Assembly (NCBI RefSeq): GCF_014205055.1
Contig: NZ_JACHMS010000001.1
Span: forward strand, 3,968,001 to 4,032,000
Length of the DNA stretch: 64,000 nucleotides
Direction: 5' to 3'
DNA from: Streptomyces luteogriseus
GTDB taxonomy: Bacteria; Actinomycetota; Actinomycetes; Streptomycetales; Streptomycetaceae
Below, piece after piece: positions 25,878 through 35,093 of this stretch. Within the stretch, counting starts at the first letter, position 1. Every line of letters begins with the position of its first letter. The translations under genes and the position numbers were made by a program. The notes beneath the pieces were generated by a model. It did not search any database. It worked only from the letters and a program-made list of their open reading frames with translations, and was not told the origin of the DNA.

Positions 25878-27025
25878 AGCAGGACCGTTCCGGTCAGGGC
25901 CGATACGGCGACGGCCAGGGCGAAGGTCGCGGGGGCGAAGCGCAGGGCGAAGGCGCGGCCGAAGGTGCCCGCCTGCATCGCGAAGAGCTTCAGGTCGATC
26001 ATCGGGCCGACGACCAGGAACGTCAGACGGGCCGTCAGGGAGAACTGGGTCAGGGACGCCGCCACGAACGCGTCCGCCTCCGAGCAGATGGAGAGCAGGA
26101 CGGCCAGGGCCGCGAGGAACAGGACCGACAGCACGGGATGTCCGGCCGCGACGCCCAGCCAGTCCGCCGGGACCACCGCCTTCAGGGTCGCCGCGGCCAT
26201 CGCGCCGACCACCAGGAAACCGCCCGCGTGCGTCACGTCGTGGCGGACCGAGCCCCAGAAGGCCGCGCCCCTGCTCTGCCCCTCGTACGACGCGCGGGCC
26301 GGGGGACGCAGCCAGTCCGTGCGGCCGAGGCGGTGCCAGAGCCAGCCCATCGAGCAGGCCACCAGCAGGCTGGCGACGAAACGGGCCAGGACCATCTCGG
26401 GGTTGCCGGGGAACGCCACGGCCGTCGCCGTCAGCACGATGGGATTGATGGCGGGCGCCGAGAGGAGGAAGGCCAGGGCCGCCGCCGGGGTGACGCCCCG
26501 TCGGACCAGCGCGCCCGCCACCGGCACGGACGCGCACTCGCAGCCCGGCAGCACCGCGCCCGCCGCCCCCGCGACCGGGACCGCCAGCGCCGGGTGCTTC
26601 GGCAGCGCCCGGGCGAAGAACGACGGCGGTACGAACACCGCGATCGCCGCCGACAGCAGCACACCGAGCACCAGGAACGGCAGCGCCTGGACCATGACCG
26701 CGACGAACACCGTCATCCAGCTCTGCATCACCGGTGCGGCCAGGGCTCCGCGGATCGGGTCCTGGAACATCACCGCCGTGAGCAGCAGAAGGGTCAGGAG
26801 GAGGGGGGAGTTGAGGTGCCGGGCCTCCTCTTCCTTGCCGCCGACCGGCGCGGTGTCCGCAGGCTCGGCACCCCCGCGGTCGGCACCCCCGCGGTCGGCA
26901 TCCTCGCGCTCGGCACCCCCGCGCTCGGCATCCTCGCGCTCGGCTTCCCCAGGATCGGCGCCGTCCTGCGGGGCGGTCTTCGTGATGGCCACGGGCCCGG
27001 TACCTCCGGTGGTGCGCGAGGGCAT
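25874..27025 (-). CDS. Permease, ArsP/DUF318 family
   Basis: 383 aa. Eight or so membrane segments follow an acidic N-terminal extension (about 20-60) made of pentapeptide repeats (REDAE/RGGAE). The family signature LPGCECASVPVAGAL and AFLLSAPAINPIVL is present; the Cys pair in this motif is conserved in permeases of this type. Start ATG at 27025 has GGGGAGGG in front. Coupled to the TIGR03943 gene. Confidence 0.88.
   Translation of the reverse strand: MPSRTTGGTGPVAITKTAPQDGADPGEAEREDAERGGAEREDADRGGADRGGAEPADTAPVGGKEEEARHLNSPLLLTLLLLTAVMFQDPIRGALAAPVMQSWMTVFVAVMVQALPFLVLGVLLSAAIAVFVPPSFFARALPKHPALAVPVAGAAGAVLPGCECASVPVAGALVRRGVTPAAALAFLLSAPAINPIVLTATAVAFPGNPEMVLARFVASLLVACSMGWLWHRLGRTDWLRPPARASYEGQSRGAAFWGSVRHDVTHAGGFLVVGAMAAATLKAVVPADWLGVAAGHPVLSVLFLAALAVLLSICSEADAFVAASLTQFSLTARLTFLVVGPMIDLKLFAMQAGTFGRAFALRFAPATFALAVAVSALTGTVLL
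26866..26955 (-). repeat. 15-bp coding tandem repeat in the permease N-terminus
   Basis: Six 15-bp units, alternating CGGCACCCCCGCGGT and CGGCATCCTCGCGCT types; the last is degenerate. They encode acidic/basic pentapeptides in the cytosolic leader. Confidence 0.9.
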
Positions 27026-27127
27026 TGCCCCATTCCCTCCCCTTGCGTACGGACGGCGACGGCCGGGCGTTCACGGCTCACCGTCCCCTTCTGGAACCGG
27101 CCGCCCCGGTGAGGCAGTCTTCTCCTC

Positions 27128-29068
27128 GTGGGGAGCGTTCCGAACCAAGGTCAGCCGAGTGATCCGGCCACGCACATGATCGTGTGCGGTGACGACGGGC
27201 TCGCGCACCGGCTGGCCGCCGAACTCCGCGGTGTCTACGCCGAGCAGGTCACGCTCGTCGTACCGCCCTCCGGGAGACGGGTGCGCCGGCCCGTGGTCGG
27301 ACGGGCCCGGGCGGCCTCGGCGGCGCTGCTCGACCGGGTCGTGAACGCGGCGGTCAACCGGACCGGCACGAGCGGTGAACCGGCCTCGAACGAGCAGGTC
27401 GTGGAGGCTCCGGAGATCACGGAGGCCGTCCTCACCGAGGTGGGCGCCGACCGAGCGGCGGCCTTGGCGCTCGTCCACGACGACGACGAGACCAACATCC
27501 GCGCCGCCCTCACCGCCCGTCGCCTCAACCCCCGCCTCCGACTCGTACTCCGGCTCTACAACCGGCGGTTGGGGCAGCACATCGAGGAACTGCTGGACCA
27601 GACCGCCGCCGTGGCCTCGGGCGACGGGCGGGGAGCGGGCATCGACGCGTCGACGACGGTGCTGTCCGACGCCGACACGGCCGCGCCCGCGCTGGCCGCC
27701 ACCGCCCTCGTGGGCACCAGCAAGGTCGTCCAGACGGAAGGGCTCGTGCTGCGTGCGGTGGAACGGCAGCCGCCACGGCCGGGCGAGGTGGCCGACCCGG
27801 GGCTGTGCACCCTGGCGCTGCTGTCCGCGACGAGCAACGACCCGGCCGGTGCGGACGGTTCCGAGGGCAGCGGGGAGCACGGGCCGCACCTGCTGCCGGA
27901 CGAGGCGGCGGTGGCGGCGGCGACCGGGCGCGGGACCGTCGTCCTGGAGCAGGTGTCGTACTCCGGGCCGTCCCTGCCCGCCGGGCGGGGTGGTGTGCCG
28001 CCGTTCGCCTCGCTGTTCTCGCGGCGGCTGCGGTGGTCGCTGGCCGGGCTGGTGGCCTGTGTGCTGGCGCTCGCAGTAGGGCTGATGATCGTGACGGGCG
28101 AGCATCCGCTGTACGCCACGTATGTGACGCTGCTCGATCTCTTCGGCATCAACGATCCCGCCTTCCACGAGTCGACCGCGCGTCAGGTGCTGCAACTGCT
28201 GTCCGGGCTGGTGGGGTTGCTGCTGCTGCCGGTGCTGCTGGCCGCGGTGCTGGAGGCACTCGGCACGTTCCGCAGCGCGTCCGCGCTGCGGAAGCCGCCG
28301 CGGGGGCTCGGCGGTCATGTGGTGCTGCTCGGACTCGGCAAGATCGGGACGCGGGTACTGACGCGGCTTCGGGAGCTGTACATCCCGGTGGTGTGCGTGG
28401 AGTCCGATCCGGACGCGCGCGGGATGGCCACGGCGCGGCGGCTGCGGGTGCCGGTGGTGCTCGGGGACGTCACGCAGGAAGGGGTCCTGGAGGCCGCGAA
28501 GATCCACCGCGCCCATGCGCTGCTGGCGCTGACCAGCGCGGACACGACGAATCTGGAGGCCTCGCTGTACGCCCGGTCCGTACGGCCCGATCTGCGGGTC
28601 GTACTGCGGCTGTACGACGACGACTTCGCGACGGCCGTGTACCGCACGCTGCGGGCCGCGCACCCGTTCGCCCTCACGCGCAGCCGGAGTGTGTCGCATC
28701 TCGCCGCGCCCGCGTTCGCCGGGGCGATGATGGGGCGGCAGATCCTGGGGGCGATCCCGGTGGAACGGCGGGTGCTGCTGTTCGCCGAGGTGGATGTGGC
28801 CGGGCATCCGCAGTTGGAGGGGCGGACGGTCGGGGAGGCGTTCCGGGCCGGGGCGTGGCGGGTGCTGGCGCTCAACACGTCACCTCCTGGGCGGCGGCGC
28901 AGTGAAGGGGAGAGCGGGGAGGAGGCCGGCGCGCCGGCCTCGGGGCTGGTGTGGGATCTGCCTCCTACGTATGTGCTGGGGGCGGGAGACCGGGTGGTGC
29001 TGGCGGCGACGCGGCGGGGGTTGGCGGAGTTGCTGGGGCGCAGGAGGCGGGAGCGGGCGGGGGCGTGA
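27128..29068 (+). CDS. TrkA-like protein with two RCK/NAD-binding domains
   Basis: 646 aa, GTG start. The first nucleotide-binding fold begins near residue 16 (HMIVCGDDGLAHRLAAEL) and the second near 390 with GLGKIGTRVL. Between them lie two membrane segments (about 305-325 and 360-385). TrkA-N/RCK domains gate K+ channels, but no TVGYG-type selectivity filter is visible between the two segments, so it may regulate a partner or be a divergent channel like Castor/Pollux-type proteins. Confidence 0.85.
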   Translation: MGSVPNQGQPSDPATHMIVCGDDGLAHRLAAELRGVYAEQVTLVVPPSGRRVRRPVVGRARAASAALLDRVVNAAVNRTGTSGEPASNEQVVEAPEITEAVLTEVGADRAAALALVHDDDETNIRAALTARRLNPRLRLVLRLYNRRLGQHIEELLDQTAAVASGDGRGAGIDASTTVLSDADTAAPALAATALVGTSKVVQTEGLVLRAVERQPPRPGEVADPGLCTLALLSATSNDPAGADGSEGSGEHGPHLLPDEAAVAAATGRGTVVLEQVSYSGPSLPAGRGGVPPFASLFSRRLRWSLAGLVACVLALAVGLMIVTGEHPLYATYVTLLDLFGINDPAFHESTARQVLQLLSGLVGLLLLPVLLAAVLEALGTFRSASALRKPPRGLGGHVVLLGLGKIGTRVLTRLRELYIPVVCVESDPDARGMATARRLRVPVVLGDVTQEGVLEAAKIHRAHALLALTSADTTNLEASLYARSVRPDLRVVLRLYDDDFATAVYRTLRAAHPFALTRSRSVSHLAAPAFAGAMMGRQILGAIPVERRVLLFAEVDVAGHPQLEGRTVGEAFRAGAWRVLALNTSPPGRRRSEGESGEEAGAPASGLVWDLPPTYVLGAGDRVVLAATRRGLAELLGRRRRERAGA

Positions 29069-29354
29069 CGCCGGACGGTGTTCCTCGCGGCCCGTTGTCA
29101 CGAGGTGCCCGGCGTCGGTGCCGGGGCCGGGGCCGTTCGCGCAACCCGGCGCAGCGGGGTGCCGCCCGCGCCCACCCGTGCCGCCCCAGCGGCACGATTG
29201 CCCGCAAAGACACGGGCGAGACCCGAGCACGACCACCCACGGGGCCGTCGGCACAACCACCCGCGGGTTCCGCAGGAGCCCAAGGGGGCGGGAACCGCGC
29301 GATCAGCCACACCACACCCACGGCCGCCACACCACCCCGCCCCCGCTCCCCGAG
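29069..29354. other. Gap between converging TrkA-like and S9 peptidase genes
   Basis: 286 bp without genes. It holds a hairpin at 29177-29196 and, at about 29280-29325, GGGGGCGGGAACCGCGCGATC-like sequence resembling an intergenic element that recurs in Streptomyces genomes (recognised from memory). Confidence 0.45.
29177..29196. terminator. Hairpin terminator in the convergent gap
   Basis: CGTGCCGC pairs perfectly with GCGGCACG around CCCA, between two converging genes. Confidence 0.6.
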
Positions 29355-31223
29355 CTACTGGGCGCTCCCCCGCCCCTTCAGGTGCCTCTCCGCGAACTCC
29401 AGCTCCAGCCGCACCTGCTTGATCCGTTCGTCCACCACCAGGGAGCCGTGACCGGCGTCGTACCGGTAGACCTCGTGCACCGCGCCTCGTGCCTCCAGGC
29501 GTTTGACGTAGTTCTCGATCTGGCGGATCGGGCAGCGGGGGTCGTTGACACCGGCCGAGATGTAGACCGGGGCCTTGACCTCGTCGACGTAGGTGAGGGG
29601 GGAGGACGCCTCGAAGCGGTCGGGGACCTCCTCGGGGGTGCCGCCGAGGAGCGTGCGGTCCATCGCCTTCAGCGCTTCCATCTCGTCGTGGTACGCCGTG
29701 ACGTAGTCGGCGACGGGCACCGCCGCGATGCCGAGCGTCCACGCGTCGGGCTGGACGCCGAGTCCGAGCAGGGTGAGGTAGCCGCCCCAGGATCCGCCGG
29801 TGAGGATCAGACGGTCGGGGTCGGCGAGGCCCGAGGTGACGGCCCACTCGCGGACCGCGGCGATGTCCTCCAGCTCGATGAGACCGACACGGTGCTTCAG
29901 GGCGTCCGTCCAGGCCCGGCCGTAGCCCGTGGAACCGCGGTAGTTGACACGGATCACCGCGTAGCCGTGGTCGACCCACGCGGCCGGACCCGCCGCGAAG
30001 GAGTCGCTGTCGTGCCAGGTGGGGCCGCCGTGGATGTCGAAGACCGTGGGGAGCGGGCCGGTCACGCCCCGCGGCTTCTGGACGAGGGCGTGGATGCGGC
30101 CTCCCGGGCCCTCCACCCACACGTCCTCCACCGGCACCGAGCCGGGCGACTTCATGCCGGGCGGGTCGAGCACGACACCGCCCGTCGTGGACCGCACCGC
30201 CGAGGGCTCGGCCGACGAGGACCACAGGAACTCCACGCTGCCGTCGGGCCGGGCCGTCGCTCCGGACACCGTGCCCTTCGGGGTCGGGATCTCCGAGAGA
30301 GTGCGGCCGGCCAGGTCGTAGCGGAACAGCTCGCTGCGGGCCTCGAAGCTGTGCGCGATGAGCAGGCCGCTGCCGTCCGGGTACCACTCGGCGCTGACGT
30401 CGCCCGGCAGCTCCAGCGCCAGGTCCGTCTCCTCGCCGGTGGCCACGTCCCACACCAGGGGCTCCCAGCGGCCGCGGCGCTGGTGGCCGATGAGCAGGCG
30501 CGTGTCTCCGTCGACGGGGGCGAAGCCGAGGACCTCAAGGCCCAGCTCGCGGGTGCCGCCCTCGGTGTCGTCGAGGTCGGCGACCGCGGTGCCGTCGGGG
30601 CGCAGGACGCGTAGCGCCGAGTGCATCGCGTCGCCGTGCTCGGTGTGCTCGACGGCGATGAGGGAGCCGTCGTGGGAGAGGTCGCCGACGCCGGCCGACT
30701 CGCGGTGGCGGTAGATCTCCACCGGGTCCTCGCCGGTGCGCACGAGGTGGATGGTCGTGCCGTCCTCGTCCGTGGAACGGCCCACGACCGCCGTACGCCC
30801 GTCACGGCCGAGGGCGAGGCCGGCCGGGTAGGAGGCGTCCAGGCCCGCGGCGGCCGGTTCGTCCGCGCCGCCCGTGAAGGGCTGGCGGCGCCACACGCCG
30901 AACTCGTCGCCGTCCTTGTCGTCGAACCACCAGATCCACGCGCCGTCCGGGGACAGCACGCCGTCCGTCGTGCCGTTCGGCCGGTCCGTCACCTGGCGCT
31001 GCTCGCCCGTCGACCGGTCCCAGGCGTACAGCTCGTACGTCCCGGTCGCGTTCGAGACGAACAGGGAGCGGTCCGGCGCGTCCTCCGCCCAGTCGGGCAG
31101 GGACACCCGGGGCGCCCGAAAGCGCTTCTCCCAGTCCGGCATCCGCTCCTGCCGTCCCGTCTGTACCGCTTGCTCGTGCTGGTCCCGCTGATCCCGCGCG
31201 GCGGACCCGTTGCTCTCAGTCAT
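29355..31223 (-). CDS. S9 family prolyl oligopeptidase
   Basis: A 622-aa cytosolic serine peptidase. A seven-bladed propeller-like N-terminal part (to about residue 370) with repeated S-x-DG patterns precedes the alpha/beta-hydrolase catalytic domain: oxyanion region DIHGGPTWH, nucleophile GGSWGG, Asp in GVNDPRCP, His in AGHGS. The ATG at 31223 (MTESNG) is chosen over the longer 31322 start; CAGTAT lies 6 nt upstream, possibly a leaderless promoter. Removes peptides from short oligopeptides; specificity unknown. Confidence 0.93.
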   Translation of the reverse strand: MTESNGSAARDQRDQHEQAVQTGRQERMPDWEKRFRAPRVSLPDWAEDAPDRSLFVSNATGTYELYAWDRSTGEQRQVTDRPNGTTDGVLSPDGAWIWWFDDKDGDEFGVWRRQPFTGGADEPAAAGLDASYPAGLALGRDGRTAVVGRSTDEDGTTIHLVRTGEDPVEIYRHRESAGVGDLSHDGSLIAVEHTEHGDAMHSALRVLRPDGTAVADLDDTEGGTRELGLEVLGFAPVDGDTRLLIGHQRRGRWEPLVWDVATGEETDLALELPGDVSAEWYPDGSGLLIAHSFEARSELFRYDLAGRTLSEIPTPKGTVSGATARPDGSVEFLWSSSAEPSAVRSTTGGVVLDPPGMKSPGSVPVEDVWVEGPGGRIHALVQKPRGVTGPLPTVFDIHGGPTWHDSDSFAAGPAAWVDHGYAVIRVNYRGSTGYGRAWTDALKHRVGLIELEDIAAVREWAVTSGLADPDRLILTGGSWGGYLTLLGLGVQPDAWTLGIAAVPVADYVTAYHDEMEALKAMDRTLLGGTPEEVPDRFEASSPLTYVDEVKAPVYISAGVNDPRCPIRQIENYVKRLEARGAVHEVYRYDAGHGSLVVDERIKQVRLELEFAERHLKGRGSAQ

Positions 31224-31324
31224 GGCCCCATACTGCACGCCCCGGCCGACAATTCGCTGGCGAGGTCCCCAGCCTGTGGATAACCTCCACCGGTCCCCCC
31301 TCCGAGCAGGCAGGAGTCGCACTC

Positions 31325-32149
31325 TTGTACTCCCCCACCCCGGCGGACTGGAACGAGGTCAACCGCGCCCACTGGGACGAGCGGGTGCCGCTGCACGTCG
31401 CCGGTGATTTCTACGATCTCGACGCCTTCCGGACCGGTCAGGACCCGCTGCGCGACTTCGAGCTCGCCGAGGTCGGCGACGTCGGCAACCGCTCTCTGCT
31501 GCACCTTCAGTGCCACATCGGCCTCGACACGCTGTCCTGGGCCCGGCACGGCGCCGCCCGCGTCGTCGGTCTCGACTTCTCCGAACCCGCCGTCGCACTG
31601 GCCCGCGGGCTCGCGCACGACCTCGGTCTCGGCACGGACCGGGCGGCGTTCGTGGCGGCGGACGTGTACGACGCGGTGGCCGCGGTCCCCGACCCGTCGT
31701 ACGACATCGTGTACACGGGCGTCGGCGCGCTGTGCTGGCTGCCCGACATCGGGCGCTGGGCGGAGACCGTCGCGGCGCTCGTGGCCCCGGGCGGGTTCCT
31801 CTACCTCTCCGAGTTCCACCCGCTCACCGACGTCCTCGACGACGAGACCGGTTCGCGGATCACGCACGACTACTTCGCCCGGGACGCCTGGGTCGAGGAG
31901 AGCGCGGGGTCCTACGCGGCCGAGGGCGCCGAGTTCACGCACAGCCGGCGGGTCGAGTGGCAGCATCCGGTCGGCGAGGTCGTCTCGGCGCTCGCGGGGG
32001 CCGGGCTGCGGATCGAGTTCCTGCACGAGCACGACGTGTCGCTGTTCCGACGGTTCGGGAGTTTCGAGCGGCGGGACGGCTACTTCCGCTTCCCGGCGGA
32101 CCGGCCGCGGATTCCGCTGATGTACTCGATCCGGGCCCGCAAGGACTGA
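31325..32149 (+). CDS. Class I SAM-dependent methyltransferase
   Basis: A 274-aa enzyme starting at TTG 31325 behind GCAGGAG. SAM-binding motif I is modified (LLHLQCHIGLDTL, with QCHIG in place of the usual GxGxG), followed by the acidic residue in VVGLDFS and motif IV DIVYTGVGALCWL. The HLQCHIG type is common among small-molecule methyltransferases of actinobacteria. The substrate is unknown. Confidence 0.85.
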   Translation: MYSPTPADWNEVNRAHWDERVPLHVAGDFYDLDAFRTGQDPLRDFELAEVGDVGNRSLLHLQCHIGLDTLSWARHGAARVVGLDFSEPAVALARGLAHDLGLGTDRAAFVAADVYDAVAAVPDPSYDIVYTGVGALCWLPDIGRWAETVAALVAPGGFLYLSEFHPLTDVLDDETGSRITHDYFARDAWVEESAGSYAAEGAEFTHSRRVEWQHPVGEVVSALAGAGLRIEFLHEHDVSLFRRFGSFERRDGYFRFPADRPRIPLMYSIRARKD

Positions 32150-32331
32150 GCACACTGAGCCTCGGCCGGGGCGTTCGCGCAGGTCTGACCCGATTGTCAG
32201 CCCGAGCCGGACGAGCCCCCGGCGGGCCGGGAGCACCTGGCCGAGCGGTACTGGAGCGGCCCGGCGTCCGGACCCGCCCGACGCCCCGCCCCGTTGCCGA
32301 CCCCGCGGCCGGATCCTGCCCGGCGCCCCCG

Positions 32332-32337
32332 TACCGT
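32332..32337 (+). promoter_or_regulatory. -10 element, leaderless type, for the SURF1 gene
   Basis: TACCGT ends 6 nt before the GTG at 32344. Confidence 0.5.
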
Positions 32338-32343
32338 GGGGGT

Positions 32344-33138
32344 GTGTACCGGTTTCTGCTGACGCCCCGATGGTGGGGGATCAACGTCTTCGTGCTGTTG
32401 TCCATCCCCTTCTGCATCTTCATGGGGTCCTGGCAGCTGGGCCGGTTCGAGGACCGTGTGCAGGATCACCGGACCGCGACCGAGCAGGTTTCCGAGGCCC
32501 GGCACGAGGCGCCCCGGCCGCTGAAGGACATGCTGCCGGTGGACAAGGCGACGTCCGGGAAGCTGGTCACCGCGAGCGGGACGTACGGCAAGCAGCTGCT
32601 GGTGCCCGGGCGCGAGCTCGACGGCAAGCAGGGCTTCTACGTCCTGACACTGCTGCGGACCGGCTCGGGCGAGGCGCTCCCGGTGGTGCGGGGCTGGCTG
32701 CCCGGTTCCGCCGACGCGGCGAAGGTTCCCGCTCCCCCGGCCGGTGAGGTCACGATCACCGGTGCGCTGCAGGCGTCGGAGACGCCCGGGGACAACGGGG
32801 TCAGCGCGCAGGGCGGGCTGCCGGCCGGGCAGACCTCGGCGATCAGCGCGGCGTCGTTGGTGAACCTGGTGCCGTACGACGTGTACGACGCGTGGGTCAC
32901 GCTGGCGAAGGGCGACTCGGGCATGAAGGCCGTGCCGGCCGCCGCGCCGCCGGACTCGGGGCTGGATCTGAAGGCCTTCCAGAACCTGGGTTACACCGCC
33001 GAGTGGTTCGCCTTCGTGGGGTTCGTGATCTTCATGTGGTTCCGGCTGCTGCGGCGCGAGGTGGAGTCCGCGCGGGATGCGGAGCTGGGGCTGGTTGAGG
33101 AAGAGGAGCCGGTCGCCGTGGACGCCGCGGTGCAGTGA
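32344..33138 (+). CDS. SURF1 family protein
   Basis: 264 aa with the SURF1 plan: one membrane helix at each end (about 12-30 and 217-235) flanking a periplasmic domain with VVRGWLPGS near its middle and an acidic cytosolic tail. GSWQLGRFEDR after the first helix is the conserved SURF1 start motif. Members assist cytochrome c oxidase assembly. The GTG at 32344 is preferred to longer frames that overlap the methyltransferase gene. Confidence 0.92.
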   Translation: MYRFLLTPRWWGINVFVLLSIPFCIFMGSWQLGRFEDRVQDHRTATEQVSEARHEAPRPLKDMLPVDKATSGKLVTASGTYGKQLLVPGRELDGKQGFYVLTLLRTGSGEALPVVRGWLPGSADAAKVPAPPAGEVTITGALQASETPGDNGVSAQGGLPAGQTSAISAASLVNLVPYDVYDAWVTLAKGDSGMKAVPAAAPPDSGLDLKAFQNLGYTAEWFAFVGFVIFMWFRLLRREVESARDAELGLVEEEEPVAVDAAVQ

Positions 33139-33205
33139 GCGGCACCCGGGCTCGGGCGCGTGCGTCCGCGGCCCCGCGGACGCGACGCCACGGTCACGAC
33201 GACCC

Positions 33206-33261
33206 GGCGGTCACGACCCCGCGCTCACGACCCGGCGGTCACGATCCCGCGCTCACGACCC
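33206..33261. repeat. 28-bp tandem repeat overlapping the end of the sigma-partner gene
   Basis: Two 28-bp units (33206-33233, 33234-33261), each built from two related ~14-bp halves containing TCACGA. The stop codon of the minus-strand gene (33253-33255) lies in the second unit. Confidence 0.85.
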
Positions 33262-34422
33262 CGCCAGCACGCCCGTCCAGTAGACCGTCCCCGCGCAGGC
33301 GTTGGACACCGTCACCGAGCTCGCGCCCGATCCCGTGACCGGGGTGTACGTCACCGCCACACTGCCGTCGACCGTGCCGTCCTCCCTGGCGAGCTGGGGG
33401 GCCGTGCCCGTGTCGCCGCCGGTGGAGGTGCCGCCCGTGGCCGCCGGGTCGTCCGACGGGGTGGGGTCGGGGCTGGGGTCGGGGCCGCCGACACTGCCGC
33501 CGGGGGTGGGGCAGGTCTCGGAGGGGACCCAGGCGAACTTCACGTCGTAGCCGATGCCCGGCTGGAGGACCAGCTGGACGGCCTCCAGGGAGGGGTCGGG
33601 CAGCAGACCGGCCGCCGCGTCACCCGCGGTGTGCCGGGCCGAACCGACCTTGCTCATGTCGGCTGCGCCCTGCGGCAGCGCGGCTACCGAGCCGGGGCCG
33701 GTGACCGTGCAGGCCGCGCCGGAGACGTTGGTGACGCGGAAGGAGCCGGAGACCGCGCCCGTGGAGTCGGGGGCGTTGCTGCTTCCGGAGGCGGGGCCGA
33801 GCTGGGCGGGGGTGCACGCCGGGATGCCGGCGGCGGTGGTGGAGGCGGGGTCGGCGCCCTGGGACGCGCCCGTGGAGGCGCCGGATCCCTTGCCCTTGTC
33901 CTTCTCCTTCTTGTCGCCCTTCTCCTTGGCCTCGGCCTTGCCGGAGGAGCCGCCCGCGGTGCTCTCGCCGCCGTCCGGGCCCTTGCCCTGGCTCGCGCCG
34001 CCCTGGGTCTCGGAGGCGTGTCCGGCGACGGACGGGTTGGCGTCGGAGCCGGTGGCGTTGGAGACGTGCACCAGGGCGGGGATGGCGGTGCCGATGAAGA
34101 GCGCGGCGGCGGCCATGCCGACGACGGCCTGCCGCTTGCGGGCCCGCCGTTGCGGTACCGCCTTGCGGAGGTAGTCCAGGGTGCCGTCGCGCGGTTCCAC
34201 CTCCTGCACCACCTGGTGCAGCATCCTGCGCAGGTCCAGCTCGTCCGAGTCGAACCCTTCGGGGCTCTGATCGTCGGGGCCGTGGTTCACAGTTCCGTTC
34301 CCAGCGTGCGATTGCTTCGGATTGTGCCCGTGGAGCCTGGTCGGCGCCTGCCGTTCGTCGAGGCGCTCGTCGGGCTCGGGGCGGTCGCGCCCGTTGCCGC
34401 CCTTGCCGTTGCCGTCACTCAT
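33253..34422 (-). CDS. Single-pass membrane protein, partner of the sigma factor
   Basis: 389 aa. A cytosolic N-terminus (1-98) with a helical stretch DELDLRRMLHQVVQEVEP, one membrane helix (99-121), a Lys/Glu/Gly-rich low-complexity linker, and an extracytoplasmic beta-rich domain with cysteines (DUF4232-like, PACTPAQLGPASG...). It starts inside the sigma stop (ATGA). Topology and coupling suggest an anti-sigma or sensor role, but the zinc-binding HxxxCxxC of ZAS anti-sigmas is absent. Confidence 0.75.
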   Translation of the reverse strand: MSDGNGKGGNGRDRPEPDERLDERQAPTRLHGHNPKQSHAGNGTVNHGPDDQSPEGFDSDELDLRRMLHQVVQEVEPRDGTLDYLRKAVPQRRARKRQAVVGMAAAALFIGTAIPALVHVSNATGSDANPSVAGHASETQGGASQGKGPDGGESTAGGSSGKAEAKEKGDKKEKDKGKGSGASTGASQGADPASTTAAGIPACTPAQLGPASGSSNAPDSTGAVSGSFRVTNVSGAACTVTGPGSVAALPQGAADMSKVGSARHTAGDAAAGLLPDPSLEAVQLVLQPGIGYDVKFAWVPSETCPTPGGSVGGPDPSPDPTPSDDPAATGGTSTGGDTGTAPQLAREDGTVDGSVAVTYTPVTGSGASSVTVSNACAGTVYWTGVLAGS

Positions 34423-35093
34423 GCCGGCGCCTCCATGGCGATCCGGAGCGCCGCGATACCACGCGAGCCGTAGGCCTTGACCGAGCCCAGCGATATGCCG
34501 AGCGTCTCGGCGACCTGCGCCTCGGTCATGTCCGCGAAGTAGCGCAGCACCAGCACCTCGCGCTGGCGGCGCTGCAGCCCCTTCATCGCCTTGATGAGGG
34601 AGTCGCGCTCCAGCTGGTCGTAGGCACCTTCCTCGGCGCTGGCCATGTCGGGCATGGGCTTCGACAGCAGCTTCAGGCCGAGTATGCGGCGGCGCAGCGC
34701 GGAGCGCGAGAGGTTGACGACGGTCTGGCGCAGGTACGCCAGGGTCTTCTCGGGGTCGCGCACCCGCTTGCGGGCGGAGTGGACACGGATGAACGCCTCC
34801 TGGACGACGTCCTCGCAGGAGGCGGTGTCGTCGAGGAGGAGCGCGGCGAGACCCAGCAGCGAGCGGTAGTGCGCCCGGTAGGTCTCGGTGAGGTGGTCGA
34901 CGGTGGTGCCGGCCGCGAGGCCGTCCTCCGCGCCGTCGCGCTGATTGGGGATGCGGGCCGGCCGCGCTGCGGGCACGGGCGCGATCACCGGCATGCCACC
35001 GGGCGTACCGGCCATGCGGGGTCGTAGAGCCGCCGGACGGGGCGGTCGAAGGACCGTGCCGCGTGCCGCGCTGAAGTCGAGTACCTCTGCCAC
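34419..35093 (-). CDS. ECF-type sigma factor (SigE-like family)
   Basis: 224 aa, GTG start. After a ~65-residue basic/Pro-rich leader, region 2 (YRSLLGLAALLLDDTASCEDVVQEAFIRV split by short spacing, about 75-105) and region 4 (REVLVLRYFADMTEAQVAET and SLGSVKAYGSRG, about 175-215) are intact. The leader is longer than in most ECF sigmas. Likely controls an envelope or stress regulon together with its coupled membrane partner; the target promoter is unknown. Confidence 0.9.
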   Translation of the reverse strand: MAEVLDFSAARGTVLRPPRPAALRPRMAGTPGGMPVIAPVPAARPARIPNQRDGAEDGLAAGTTVDHLTETYRAHYRSLLGLAALLLDDTASCEDVVQEAFIRVHSARKRVRDPEKTLAYLRQTVVNLSRSALRRRILGLKLLSKPMPDMASAEEGAYDQLERDSLIKAMKGLQRRQREVLVLRYFADMTEAQVAETLGISLGSVKAYGSRGIAALRIAMEAPA

